Origin: Thiospirochaeta perfilievii
Lineage (GTDB): Bacteria > Spirochaetota > Spirochaetia > DSM-2461
Reading direction: 5' to 3'
Assembly: GCF_008329945.1 (NCBI RefSeq)
Contig: NZ_CP035807.1
Span: forward strand, 806,001 to 870,000
DNA: 64,000 nucleotides
The notes beneath the pieces are model-generated. The model saw only the letters and a list, made by a program, of their open reading frames with translations. It was not told where the DNA came from and ran no database searches. Both the position numbers and the translations under genes were made by a program. The stretch's first letter is position 1, and each line of letters starts with the position of its first letter. Positions 27,217-36,249 of the stretch are shown piece after piece.

Positions 27217-28833
27217 ATGATAATTCTTATACTTTTTGCTTTTTTATCTGGAATAATAACAATATTATCTCCCTGTATACTTCCAATGCTCCCAGTTATA
27301 CTAACTGGATCGATAGGGAATAGAAGGCGTCCCTACGGTATTATTACCGGCTTTATAATTAGCTTTGTAGTTTTTACCCTATCTTTAACATTCCTAGTGG
27401 ATTTTTTAAATGTTCCTACTAATACCCTTAGAACCGTAGCCTATATAAGCTTAATATTATTTGGTCTTATAATGCTTACTCCAAAGCTAAAAGAAACTTT
27501 TGAAATTTTAGTCTCCCTAATCAATAGAGGTGGAGACCATAAGAAGAGAGATGGATTTAGTGGTGGTTTTTTTATAGGCCTAACACTAGGAATTATTTGG
27601 ACTCCATGTGTTGGACCAATAATGGCCTCTGTTATTACACTTGCTGCTACTCAAAATGTAAATTTAGACTCTGTATTTATAATTCTATCCTACTCTATAG
27701 GAACTGCACTACCTATGCTTGCGGTTATATATGGAGGAAAAGCAATTATTACAAAAGTACCTTTTTTAACTAGAAATCCTGAAAAACTAGAGAGATTTTT
27801 TGGAATAATTATGATTATAGTAGGGATATCTATAGCTTTTAATCTAGATAGGCAGTTTCAGAACAGGATTTTGAATCTATTTCCCAACTACGGCAGTGGT
27901 CTTACGGCCTTTGAAAATAGTGATATTGTACAAAATGCCCTTGGTAATAATCTAGAAGATAGTGGTGATTTTAGAACTTCTAAAGAGCCTGAAAAAGGGA
28001 AACTTGGATATTATGGTTTAGCTCCCGAACCTCTTTTAGGCCTTAAAGGGAGTGTTGTTATAGTCGATTTTTGGACTTATAGCTGTGTGAATTGTGTTAG
28101 AACTATCCCCTATCTTAGATCATGGTATGAGAATTATAAGGGTTTAGGGTTGGAGATAGTTGGTGTTCATACCCCAGAGTTTGTCTTTGAAAGGGATAAA
28201 AATAACGTTGATAAAGCTGTTAAAGATTTAGGAATTACATGGCCTGTAATACAAGATAATGACTACTCAATTTGGAACTCCTATAACAATAGATACTGGC
28301 CTGCAAAATATTTTATAGATATAAATGGAGTTGTTAGATATTTTCACTTTGGGGAAGGTGATTATGAAACATCAGAAAAGGTTATTAGAGCACTGCTTAT
28401 AGAGGCTGGTGTTGAAATTGATAACAAACCAACAAATATGTTGGAAGAGGAAAATCAGAGTAATACACCTGAAATTTATCTTGGATATAGTCGATCTAGG
28501 GGTTTTAAATCGGTTGAGAAAATATTAGCAGATAAGAGTAGATTCTACTCTTTAGTTAGTAATTTAGAAAATGGTATGTGGAGTTTAAGTGGTAACTGGT
28601 TAATAACAGAAGAGTATATTATTCCCCAGGATAGTGGGGATTTAGTACTAAATTTCTTCTCAAAAGATCTCTATATAGTCATTGAACCTGAGGGAACTAG
28701 TGGTTTTATAGAAGTATACCTTAATAATGAAAAAGTTCAGGAAATTAGACCTACACAGAGCAGATTATATAAACTTTTAGAGTTGGATAATAGTGGTTCA
28801 AACACACTAAGATTGAGGGTAGATGGCCCTTGA
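27217..28833 (+). CDS. dipZ: DipZ-type CcdA-thioredoxin fusion, transmembrane electron carrier
   Basis: About 538 residues. The N-terminal CcdA domain has redox cysteines in SPCILPML (Cys20) and TPCVGPIM (Cys131), with six or so helices. A periplasmic TlpA/thioredoxin-like domain carries FWTYSCVNCVRTIP (Cys290, Cys293), followed by a C-terminal beta-rich domain typical of DipZ. The protein should carry electrons from cytosolic thioredoxin across the membrane to periplasmic acceptors. The exported MsrB-MsrA encoded 47 bases downstream is the obvious client. GTG at 27205 is in frame, but ATG at 27217 follows AAAGGTGG and starts the first helix. Confidence 0.92.
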   Translation: MIILILFAFLSGIITILSPCILPMLPVILTGSIGNRRRPYGIITGFIISFVVFTLSLTFLVDFLNVPTNTLRTVAYISLILFGLIMLTPKLKETFEILVSLINRGGDHKKRDGFSGGFFIGLTLGIIWTPCVGPIMASVITLAATQNVNLDSVFIILSYSIGTALPMLAVIYGGKAIITKVPFLTRNPEKLERFFGIIMIIVGISIAFNLDRQFQNRILNLFPNYGSGLTAFENSDIVQNALGNNLEDSGDFRTSKEPEKGKLGYYGLAPEPLLGLKGSVVIVDFWTYSCVNCVRTIPYLRSWYENYKGLGLEIVGVHTPEFVFERDKNNVDKAVKDLGITWPVIQDNDYSIWNSYNNRYWPAKYFIDINGVVRYFHFGEGDYETSEKVIRALLIEAGVEIDNKPTNMLEEENQSNTPEIYLGYSRSRGFKSVEKILADKSRFYSLVSNLENGMWSLSGNWLITEEYIIPQDSGDLVLNFFSKDLYIVIEPEGTSGFIEVYLNNEKVQEIRPTQSRLYKLLELDNSGSNTLRLRVDGP

Positions 28834-28880
28834 GGCTGTTTGCATTTACATTTGGATAAGTATCCTAGGAGGATATAAGT

Positions 28881-29963
28881 ATGAGAAAGTACAATATAAT
28901 AGTAATTTTAATAGTAGTAGCTATTGGTTTTCCTATATTTTCAAAGGGAAACAAGGATAGTTATAAACCTGAAATAGAGGGGGTTTTACCTCCTAATACC
29001 AGTGGGGAATATATAAAACCTAGTATCAAAGAGTTACAAGAGAGGTTAACAAATATCCAATTTTTAGTTACACAAAAAAACTCAACAGAGAGAGCATATA
29101 ATAATAGATACTGGGACAACCACGATGAAGGAATCTATGTGGATATAGTTTCTGGGGAACCCCTATTTAGTTCTACAGATAAGTTTGACTCAGGCACAGG
29201 ATGGCCAAGTTTTACTAAACCCTTAGAACCCACAAATATAGTTAACTTAGAGGATAAAAGCTACAATTTAACAAGGGTTGAAGTAAGAAGTCTATATGCA
29301 GACTCCCACCTGGGACACCTTTTTTCTGATGGTCCAAAACCTACTGGGAATAGATACTGTATAAATTCTGCATCCCTTCTTTTTATACCAAAGGATGAAT
29401 TAAAGAGTTCAGGTTACGGTTATTACCTATATCTTTTTAATGATATAGAGTTTGAGACAGCTGTTTTTGCGGGAGGTTGTTTTTGGGGTGTAGAAGCTAT
29501 TTTTGAATCTATAAATGGTGTTATAGATGTTAAATCCGGTTACTCTGGTGGTAAAAAAAGCAGTGCTAATTATAAGAGTGTAAGTTCAGGCCTAACAAAA
29601 CATGCAGAAGCGGTTTTAGTTGAGTTTGATCCTAGTATAATTACTTATAATCAACTTTTAGAGGTATTTTTTAGAGTTGCCCATGATCCCACACAATTAA
29701 ATTATCAAGGTCCAGATAAGGGTCCTCAATATAGGTCCCAGATATTTTACACTAACAATTATCAGAGGGATAAGGCCAAGGATTATATAAAAAGTTTAGA
29801 AGATGATGTAGTTACTCTACTATCTAAATTAGAAGAGTTTTATGTGGCAGAGACATACCATCAAGATTTTTTAAAATTAAACCCAAATAATCCATATATT
29901 CTTTACTGGGATATGCCTAAACTAGATCATTTAAAAAGGGAGTTTCCAGAACTTTTAAAATAA
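28881..29963 (+). CDS. msrBA: Exported bifunctional MsrB-MsrA
   Basis: A 360-residue protein with an N-terminal signal or anchor ([18 protein letters not shown]) and a linker of about 30 residues. An MsrB domain follows (GWPSF; catalytic Cys160 in NRYCINSAS), then an MsrA domain (Cys200 in [25 protein letters not shown]). Unlike the cytosolic copy at 517-1347, its MsrB half lacks both zinc CxxC pairs, a known variant form. It should repair methionine sulfoxide in envelope proteins, with electrons from DipZ encoded immediately upstream. This resembles a split version of Neisseria PilB (Trx-MsrA-MsrB). AGGAGG precedes the ATG. Confidence 0.93.
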   Translation: MRKYNIIVILIVVAIGFPIFSKGNKDSYKPEIEGVLPPNTSGEYIKPSIKELQERLTNIQFLVTQKNSTERAYNNRYWDNHDEGIYVDIVSGEPLFSSTDKFDSGTGWPSFTKPLEPTNIVNLEDKSYNLTRVEVRSLYADSHLGHLFSDGPKPTGNRYCINSASLLFIPKDELKSSGYGYYLYLFNDIEFETAVFAGGCFWGVEAIFESINGVIDVKSGYSGGKKSSANYKSVSSGLTKHAEAVLVEFDPSIITYNQLLEVFFRVAHDPTQLNYQGPDKGPQYRSQIFYTNNYQRDKAKDYIKSLEDDVVTLLSKLEEFYVAETYHQDFLKLNPNNPYILYWDMPKLDHLKREFPELLK

Positions 29964-30356
29964 GATCTCTTCTCTTCCTGCTTTTTTTCTAATTGAATTT
30001 ATAACCTTACTAATTTTTTTATTAGAAAAGAATTTATACTCTAGGGATTTTTTTCCTGGAAAGTTTATAAAAAGTAACCCTAGAGTTATGGATAAAAGCC
30101 CCTGTCCAGGAATAAATAACATAATAACTCCAAGAATTATAAAAATATATCCAACTATATTTTTTAAAATTAAAACAAAGTATCTAATAAATAAGTTTTT
30201 ATATCTATATAAAGGTTTATTTGCTCCCTTAAAATAGTCAGGAGAGAGGTTTATAATTACAAATGGAATTATAATCAAACTAACTAAAAAAGTTATTGCG
30301 CTAAAGATTGTAAAAATGAGTATTAACTCTCTATGTAATATTAAAAAATCAAACAT
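29955..30356 (-). CDS. PGPGW-like small membrane protein
   Basis: A 133-residue protein with three or four hydrophobic helices. The segment [22 protein letters not shown] matches the putative transmembrane PGPGW family, with PGQG in place of the family PGPG. The function is unknown. Its last 9 bases overlap the convergent msrBA stop region. It diverges from the MarR gene, with about 90 bases of shared promoter region. Confidence 0.75.
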   Translation of the reverse strand: MFDFLILHRELILIFTIFSAITFLVSLIIIPFVIINLSPDYFKGANKPLYRYKNLFIRYFVLILKNIVGYIFIILGVIMLFIPGQGLLSITLGLLFINFPGKKSLEYKFFSNKKISKVINSIRKKAGREEILF

Positions 30357-30414
30357 TGTTTATAATTATATTTACAAATCTAAAAAAAACAATTAAATTA
30401 AGCATAATTAATAG

Positions 30415-30432
30415 TTAAGTAAGCTTACCTAT
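30415..30432. promoter_or_regulatory. MarR operator candidate
   Basis: Perfect palindrome GTAAGCTTAC at 30419-30428 within the longer imperfect dyad TTAAGTAAGCTTACCTA. It lies 20 bases ahead of the MarR start codon, in the divergent promoter region. Confidence 0.5.
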
Positions 30433-30448
30433 ATATACAGGGGTTATA

Positions 30449-30910
30449 ATGAATAGTAAAGAAGAATTTAGTGAAGCGATAAAAAACTGGATGAGTGCAT
30501 CTATGCATACTTTTATGAGGCAACTACATATATATGCTAAGCAAAACAGTCTCTCAATTACCCAGATAAATACACTTTTAAGAATAAAAAAGCATGGACC
30601 AATTCAAGTTAGTGACGTAAGTAGAAGCCTTGATATAAGTAGACCTGCAGCTAGCCAATTAATGGATAAGATGGTACAGAGGGATTTTCTTAAAAGAGAG
30701 GAGAGTAGAGATGATCGTAGGGTTAAATTCCACAACTTAACACCTAATGGAGAGAAACTATTAAAAGGCTTTTTTGAATCTGTTAAAGGAATACAAGCGG
30801 AGCTAGTAGATAGCTACAGTGAAAATGAGTATGGAAAATATAGGGATTTATTAAACTCTTTAACAAATAACCTATTACAAAATCAAGAAAAGGATAAAAA
30901 GGAGGAATGA
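30449..30910 (+). CDS. MarR-family regulator of the ABC exporter operon
   Basis: A 153-residue winged-helix protein: HTH around HGPIQVSDVSRSLDISRPAASQLMDKM and wing with REESRDDRRVKFHNLT. It is the regulator of a MarR-ABC-ABC operon, an arrangement common for drug exporters. The last codons have been altered by an IS110 insertion. The present end is KDKKEE then TGA; joining the flanks across the element gives KDKKEFRC then TAA, with that stop overlapping the ABC start codon. The regulator is probably still functional because only its tail changed. AGGGG precedes the ATG. Confidence 0.9.
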   Translation: MNSKEEFSEAIKNWMSASMHTFMRQLHIYAKQNSLSITQINTLLRIKKHGPIQVSDVSRSLDISRPAASQLMDKMVQRDFLKREESRDDRRVKFHNLTPNGEKLLKGFFESVKGIQAELVDSYSENEYGKYRDLLNSLTNNLLQNQEKDKKEE

Positions 30911-30960
30911 TAAAAAGTAAATATAACCCCTTTGGTTGATAGACTGTTTTATAATTAGTA

Positions 30961-31097
30961 AGACAGCAAAGCTACTGTTCGTCATATTTATTGGTCTGCG
31001 AGACCGCAAAGGAGATTGAAGAGCTGTAGCCGTAACATTCAATGGTCTGCGAGACCGAATAGGAGATTGGAGTTAATCAACCGTACAGGAGCTGTCT
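30961..31097 (+). ncRNA. Candidate bridge RNA of the IS110 element
   Basis: Closed by AGACAGC (30961-30967) pairing with GCTGTCT (31091-31097), and preceded by TATAAT at 30950-30955. Inside are two modules 51 nt apart. Each has hairpin GGTCTGCGAGACC (30993, 31044), then AAAGGAG (31008-31014) or ATAGGAG (31059-31065), then ATTG, an 8-nt variable block (31022-31029, 31073-31080) and CCGTA (31030, 31081). The first 7-mer equals the left flank of the insertion and the second equals the right end of the element. That is what left target and left donor guides of a bridge RNA should do. Confidence 0.7.
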
Positions 31098-31114
31098 AAT
31101 ATAGGGGGCAATAT

Positions 31115-32227
31115 ATGAAACTTAGTATAGGTTCAGACCTACACAAAACACAATTTACAACACTTTCACTTAGTGAAGATCGTAAAATTGAAGAATCAGG
31201 AATGTATCCAACAAATAAAACGGGGTATGGAGAATTCTTAAAACAGGTTAAAGAATGGATAGAGCAAGGATACGAAATATCTATTGCTGTTGAATCAACT
31301 GGAAATGCAAGATTTTTTAGAAACAAAATGATTAGTGCAGGAATTGAAGTAAAAGTTGTGAATACACTGAAGTTCAAAGTTATAAATGAGTCTGTGAAGA
31401 AAACAGATAAGCATGATGCAAGAACATTAGCAGAGTTTTTGGAAAAAGATATGCTTCCAGAGTCGATTTTATGTTCTCAGGAAAGTGAAGATATCAGAAG
31501 AATATTAAAGTCACGATCTATTTTAGTAAAAACTGTTGTTTCTTTAAAAAATCAAGTTCATGGTCTATTACTTGGATATGGTATTGAATCCAAAAGAGGA
31601 CAGTTGCAAAGTAAAAAAGAGAGGCAGCGAATCCTTGTGGGTCTCGAAGACCATAGGTTTAACGGAAACGCCGCCAATGCGGTAAGACCGCTACTTAATA
31701 CGATAGATCAGGTATCATCAGAAGTCAAGATTTTAGAAAAAGTCTTAGCTAAAATGGTTGAAGAAGATGAAGATGTTGCACTTCTTCAAACAATACCTGG
31801 TGTTGGAATAATAACAGCATCAACAATAAGAGCATTTACTGATGATATTGAAAGATACAGTAGTGCAAAAAAATATGCAGCACATGCAGGACTTGTTCCA
31901 TGGGTTCAAAACTCAAATATGACAATACATCATGGTCATATAACGAAAAGAGGACCAGTAGAGCTTAGAACTGCATTTGTACAAACTGTAATGGGAATGA
32001 TTAGAAGTAAAAAACATACTATGGGATACAGATTAATGAGTAGGTATACAGATATGAAAAAACATAAAGGTTCTGGGAAAAGTATTATAGCTACAGCCAG
32101 AAAAATGAGTACCATAGTTTATACAATACTAAAAACTAGAGAACCATTTGATCCTCAGAAAATGGCTCACAATAGTAAATATAGAGAAATGCAGGCGACA
32201 GCATTAGGTGCCGCACTTGCTGTGTAG
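31115..32227 (+). CDS. IS110-family recombinase (DEDD transposase)
   Basis: A 370-residue protein with an N-terminal DEDD RuvC-like domain (SIGSDLHKTQF, AVESTGNARFF, KTDKHDARTLAEFL) and a C-terminal Transposase_20 domain. The latter has LLQTIPGVGIITAS, AAHAGLVPWVQNSN and GHITKRGPVELRTAFVQ, the Tnp domain that holds the catalytic serine in IS110 enzymes. Full length for the family with no frameshift, so probably active. IS110 recombinases act with an RNA encoded in the element that pairs with target and donor DNA. GGGGG precedes the ATG. Confidence 0.95.
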   Translation: MKLSIGSDLHKTQFTTLSLSEDRKIEESGMYPTNKTGYGEFLKQVKEWIEQGYEISIAVESTGNARFFRNKMISAGIEVKVVNTLKFKVINESVKKTDKHDARTLAEFLEKDMLPESILCSQESEDIRRILKSRSILVKTVVSLKNQVHGLLLGYGIESKRGQLQSKKERQRILVGLEDHRFNGNAANAVRPLLNTIDQVSSEVKILEKVLAKMVEEDEDVALLQTIPGVGIITASTIRAFTDDIERYSSAKKYAAHAGLVPWVQNSNMTIHHGHITKRGPVELRTAFVQTVMGMIRSKKHTMGYRLMSRYTDMKKHKGSGKSIIATARKMSTIVYTILKTREPFDPQKMAHNSKYREMQATALGAALAV

Positions 32228-32287
32228 AACAGCACGATATATGCTTTTTTACGGAAGGGTATATATTGACTTTTTATAGGAGTTTAG

Positions 32288-34363
32288 ATGCTAAAGTTAA
32301 TTAAATATCTAAAGCCGTATATTGGAGCAATAATATTAGCAGTAATCCTGCTATATACCCAGGTTAATATGGATTTAGCCCTGCCCGACTTAATGTCAAA
32401 AATAATAAATACAGGGATACAGCAGAGTGGAATAGATGATGTTATACCAGAGATTCTTCGGGATGATCTATATATAAGTATATCACAAGAGTTTGATGGA
32501 AAAGATTTACAAATTCTTGAAAGTATATATCAAAAGAGTACAAAAGTTGAAGTTTTGAAAAAGAAATATACAGATATAGAGAATTATAATGTTTTAATTC
32601 TTAATAAAAAGATAAAGACTACCCCAAATTTTGACCTTTTATTTGCTAAAACTCTGCTTAAGATAAGTGGAATGCCATCATTTGATAAGATGGGTGAGAG
32701 TTTTATAAATCAGGCAGCTACTACAATTATTAAATCAGAGTATACACTACTAGGTGTTAATATGGGAAAATTACAGAGGGATTATATAATTAAAACAGGT
32801 GGTATAATGTTATTAGTTACACTACTATCTGTTTTTTGTGCCGTATCTGTTGGTTTTATTGGAGCTAAAACTTCTGCCGGAACAGCTAAAACAATCCGGT
32901 TTGACCTTTTTTCCAAGGTTGAAAGTTTCTCCAGTGCAGAGTTTGATAGGTTCTCAACAGCATCATTAATTACAAGATCTACAAATGATATTACACAAAT
33001 ACAACAGATAATCTTTATGACCCTTCGAATGGTTGTATATGCTCCACTAATGGGTATAGGGGGATTTTTTAGGGCTCTATCTAAAGCCCCATCTATGGGT
33101 TGGATTATTGGAATAGCGGTAATTGTACTTTTAGGGATTATATCTGTAGTTATATCTATATCTATGCCAAAATTTAAAACTGTTCAAAAACTAGTTGATA
33201 GATTAAACCTGGTAGCCAGGGAAAACCTATCTGGTCTTCTTGTTGTTAGAGCTTTTAATAGACAGGATTTTGAGGAAGAGAGATTTGATAAGGTAAATAG
33301 AGACCTTACATCTACAAACCTCTTTATCGCTAGAACTATGGTTGTATTAATGCCAATAATTTCATTAATTATGAACGGTTTAGCTGTATCCATTATTTGG
33401 GTTGGCTCAAAGCAGGTCTCCCTAGGTACAATGCAGGTTGGAGATATGATGGCTTTTATACAGTATGCAATGCAGATAGTTATGTCTTTTATGATGATGT
33501 CTATGGTCTTTATTACCCTGCCTAGAGCTTCTGTTTCGGGAAAGAGGGTTTCTGAGGTTTTAGATATTAAGCCGAGTATAAATGATAAGATAGATCCTAC
33601 AGATCTTCCAAAAAACTTAAAAGGAGAAGTTACCTTTAACAGTGTAAGTTTTAAATATCCTGGAGGTGAAGTTAATGCATTAACTGATATTAGTTTTACA
33701 GCAAAACCGGGAACAACAACTGCTTTTATTGGTTCTACCGGTTCTGGAAAGAGCTCTATCATAAACCTTATTCCACGGTTTTACGATGTAACAAAGGGTA
33801 ATATAACTATTGATGGCGTCGATATAAGGGATATAAGGCAGGAGGCTCTAAGGGATGTTATAGGTTATGTTCCTCAAAAAAACGTTCTATTTAGTGGAAC
33901 AATAGAGTCTAATTTAAAATATGGTAATAAAAATGGAACAACTGAGGATTTTAACTTAGCAACCTCAACAGCCCAAGCAACAGACTTCATTTTAGAGAAA
34001 GATGAGGGATACAGTTTTACCATATCCCAGGATGGAAGTAATGTATCGGGAGGCCAAAGGCAGCGGTTGGCAATTAGTCGAGCATTAATGAAAAAAGCAC
34101 CTATCTATATTTTTGATGATAGTTTTTCCGCTCTAGATTTTAAAACAGACGCAAAACTTAGAAGGGATTTAAAATTAAATACCGGAAAAAGCACAATAAT
34201 TTTAGTAGCCCAAAGAGTTGCAACTATAATGAGTGCAGAACAGATAATTGTTTTAGATGAGGGTAAGATTGTAGGAAGAGGAACCCACAAAGAGCTACTT
34301 AAAACCTGCCCTGAATATTTAGAGATTACAACCTCACAACTAGGAGTACAGGAGAGAGTATGA
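32288..34363 (+). CDS. Heterodimeric ABC exporter subunit with degenerate ATPase site
   Basis: A 691-residue half-transporter. An insertion of about 120 residues between the first and second helices makes it longer than usual. Walker A is GSTGSGKSS and the signature is intact (VSGGQRQRLAISRAL), but Walker B reads IYIFDDSFSALD, with Asp in place of the catalytic Glu. Such a site is non-hydrolytic. It pairs with the next gene, which overlaps by 4 bases (ATGA). The SD (ATAGGAG) used for its start comes from the right end of the IS110 element; the ATG itself is probably the original one. Confidence 0.92.
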   Translation: MLKLIKYLKPYIGAIILAVILLYTQVNMDLALPDLMSKIINTGIQQSGIDDVIPEILRDDLYISISQEFDGKDLQILESIYQKSTKVEVLKKKYTDIENYNVLILNKKIKTTPNFDLLFAKTLLKISGMPSFDKMGESFINQAATTIIKSEYTLLGVNMGKLQRDYIIKTGGIMLLVTLLSVFCAVSVGFIGAKTSAGTAKTIRFDLFSKVESFSSAEFDRFSTASLITRSTNDITQIQQIIFMTLRMVVYAPLMGIGGFFRALSKAPSMGWIIGIAVIVLLGIISVVISISMPKFKTVQKLVDRLNLVARENLSGLLVVRAFNRQDFEEERFDKVNRDLTSTNLFIARTMVVLMPIISLIMNGLAVSIIWVGSKQVSLGTMQVGDMMAFIQYAMQIVMSFMMMSMVFITLPRASVSGKRVSEVLDIKPSINDKIDPTDLPKNLKGEVTFNSVSFKYPGGEVNALTDISFTAKPGTTTAFIGSTGSGKSSIINLIPRFYDVTKGNITIDGVDIRDIRQEALRDVIGYVPQKNVLFSGTIESNLKYGNKNGTTEDFNLATSTAQATDFILEKDEGYSFTISQDGSNVSGGQRQRLAISRALMKKAPIYIFDDSFSALDFKTDAKLRRDLKLNTGKSTIILVAQRVATIMSAEQIIVLDEGKIVGRGTHKELLKTCPEYLEITTSQLGVQERV

Positions 34364-36216
34364 GCCAAAATAAAAATAAACAAAATAGGCCACCAATGGG
34401 ATTTGGTGGAGGACATGGAAGAGCTGGATTAAGTGGTGAGAAGGCAAAAAACTTTAAAGGGACAATTAGCCGTTTAGTAAGTTATATGTCACCATATAAA
34501 TTAAAAATATTTATAGTTATACTAGTTTCTATTCTCTCAACTGTATCCATGATTATTGGACCTAAGGTTATGGGAAAAGCAACAACTAAACTCTTTGAAG
34601 GTATAAAACTTCAAATAAGTGGTAGGGGTAAAATAGACTTTAGTTATATTGGAAATATACTTCTTTGGACACTAGGACTATATCTCTTTTCAGCCCTATT
34701 CTCATATATTATGGGGTGGATTATGACATCTGTTTCAACAGATATAACATATAGACTACGTAGAGACCTATCCCATAAGATGAATAAGATTCCACTATCC
34801 TACTACGATAAAACAAAACATGGTCAGATATTGTCAAGGATTACCAATGACATAGATACAGTAAATCAAACTCTATCCCAAAGTTTAACCCAGATAATAA
34901 CATCTATTTTTACTGTTTTAGGTGTTATGGTTATGATGTTCTCTATAAACTGGCTAATGACACTAGCAGCTCTATTAATTCTCCCATTATCAATGAGTAT
35001 TGTGGGTAAAATAATTAAAAAATCACAAAAGTATTTTAAAGAGCAACAAGCTTCCCTTGGTAATGCAAATGGGCATATAGAGGAGATGTACTCAGGTCAC
35101 TTAGTTATGAAGGCCTTTAACGGTGAGCAGGAGAGTATAAAAACCTTTGAAACCTATAACCAGAGCTTATATAAATCTGCATGGAAGTCTCAGTTTTTAT
35201 CAGGAATGATGATGCCGGTTATGATGTTTGTTGGTAACTTAGGTTATGTAATAATAAGTATTTTAGGTGGGTATTTAGTTGTGAAGGGAACTATTTCTGT
35301 TGGGGAGATACAAGCTTTTATACAGTATGTTAGAAGTTTTAATCAACCTATCGGTCAGCTAGCTAATATATCTAATATATTACAACAGACAGCTGCTGCT
35401 GCAGAGAGGGTTTTCGAGTTTATGGATGAGGATCAGGAGATAGCAGAAACAGATAATCCAATAAAAATAGATAGTATAACTGGAAGGGTAGAATTTAAAA
35501 ATATCCATTTTTCATATACTCCAGAGAAACCTATAATAAATAACTTCTCAGCAATTGCAGAGCCTGGAACAAAGGTAGCAATAGTAGGACCAACAGGTGC
35601 AGGTAAGACTACTATGGTTAAACTTCTAATGAGATTTTACGATGTAAACCAGGGTGAAATACTAATTGATAATCATAACATTAAGGATTTTATTAGAGGT
35701 GATCTACGGTCTAACTTTGCAATGGTTTTACAAGATACATGGTTATACAATGAGACAATAATGGAGAATATTAGGTATGGTAACCCAAAAGCTACAGACG
35801 ATCAGGTATACTCTGCTGCAAAGGCAGCCCATGCTGACCATTTTATATTAACCCAGCCTGATGGCTATAATATGGTTTTAAATGAAGAGAGCAATAATAT
35901 ATCCCAGGGGCAAAAACAGCTTCTAACAATAGCAAGGGCTATTTTAGCAGACCCCAAAATATTAATTTTAGATGAAGCTACTAGTTCAGTAGATACTAGA
36001 ACTGAAGGGTTAATACAAAAAGCTATGGATAATTTAATGGAAAATAGAACTAGTTTTGTAATAGCCCATAGACTATCAACAATTAAAAATGCAGATACTA
36101 TTTTAGTAATGGAACACGGAGATATTGTTGAGCAAGGTAACCACAACGAACTACTTAAAAGTAACGGATTATATGCAGACCTATACCAGAGTCAATTTGA
36201 TATTCCTGTTGCTTAA
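34360..36216 (+). CDS. Heterodimeric ABC exporter subunit with catalytic ATPase site
   Basis: A 618-residue half-transporter with a cytosolic N-terminal extension (GFGGGHGRAGLSGEK), six helices and an ATPase. Walker A GPTGAGKTT, Walker B LILDEATSSVD with the catalytic Glu, H-loop IAHRLST. The signature is degenerate (ISQGQKQ). Combined with the partner, the dimer has one canonical ATP site (this Walker B with the partner's VSGGQ) and one degenerate site, like BmrCD, LmrCD or TmrAB. Drug or lipid export under MarR control is likely. Confidence 0.93.
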   Translation: MSQNKNKQNRPPMGFGGGHGRAGLSGEKAKNFKGTISRLVSYMSPYKLKIFIVILVSILSTVSMIIGPKVMGKATTKLFEGIKLQISGRGKIDFSYIGNILLWTLGLYLFSALFSYIMGWIMTSVSTDITYRLRRDLSHKMNKIPLSYYDKTKHGQILSRITNDIDTVNQTLSQSLTQIITSIFTVLGVMVMMFSINWLMTLAALLILPLSMSIVGKIIKKSQKYFKEQQASLGNANGHIEEMYSGHLVMKAFNGEQESIKTFETYNQSLYKSAWKSQFLSGMMMPVMMFVGNLGYVIISILGGYLVVKGTISVGEIQAFIQYVRSFNQPIGQLANISNILQQTAAAAERVFEFMDEDQEIAETDNPIKIDSITGRVEFKNIHFSYTPEKPIINNFSAIAEPGTKVAIVGPTGAGKTTMVKLLMRFYDVNQGEILIDNHNIKDFIRGDLRSNFAMVLQDTWLYNETIMENIRYGNPKATDDQVYSAAKAAHADHFILTQPDGYNMVLNEESNNISQGQKQLLTIARAILADPKILILDEATSSVDTRTEGLIQKAMDNLMENRTSFVIAHRLSTIKNADTILVMEHGDIVEQGNHNELLKSNGLYADLYQSQFDIPVA

Positions 36217-36222
36217 ATAACA

Positions 36223-36249
36223 AGGGGGGAAGTACCCCTCCCCTCTTTT
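36223..36249 (+). terminator. Probable terminator after the ABC exporter pair
   Basis: AGGGGGG and CTCCCCT-type arms form a GC-rich hairpin followed by CTTTTA. It lies between convergent genes and may serve both. Confidence 0.55.

Larger units (their letters stand above)
30905..32282 (+). mobile_element. IS110-family insertion sequence
   Basis: An element of about 1.38 kb with one recombinase gene, a structured non-coding left end and no terminal inverted repeats, as usual for IS110. Boundaries are inferred from a shared AGGAG: AAAGGAG at 30898-30904 on the left and ATAGGAG at 32276-32282 on the right. Deleting 30905-32282 recreates AAAAAGGAGTTTAGATG, a normal ribosome site and start for the ABC gene that overlaps the MarR stop. 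Core dinucleotide AG is the simplest reading. The exact ends remain an inference. Confidence 0.75.

Noticed and set aside
30934-31082. GGTTGAT (30934-30940) complementary to ATCAACC (31076-31082), considered as right donor guide pairing
   Set aside because: The site is about 30 bases inside the element, not next to the inferred core, and a 7-base match is weak here.
30930-32271. Alternative IS110 boundaries with core CT at 30930 and 32270, which would create TTGACT-18-TATAAT in the circular form
   Set aside because: It gives a plausible circle-junction promoter, but the guide modules match the AGGAG positions instead, and that reading also restores a sensible MarR-ABC junction. Kept only as a second possibility.
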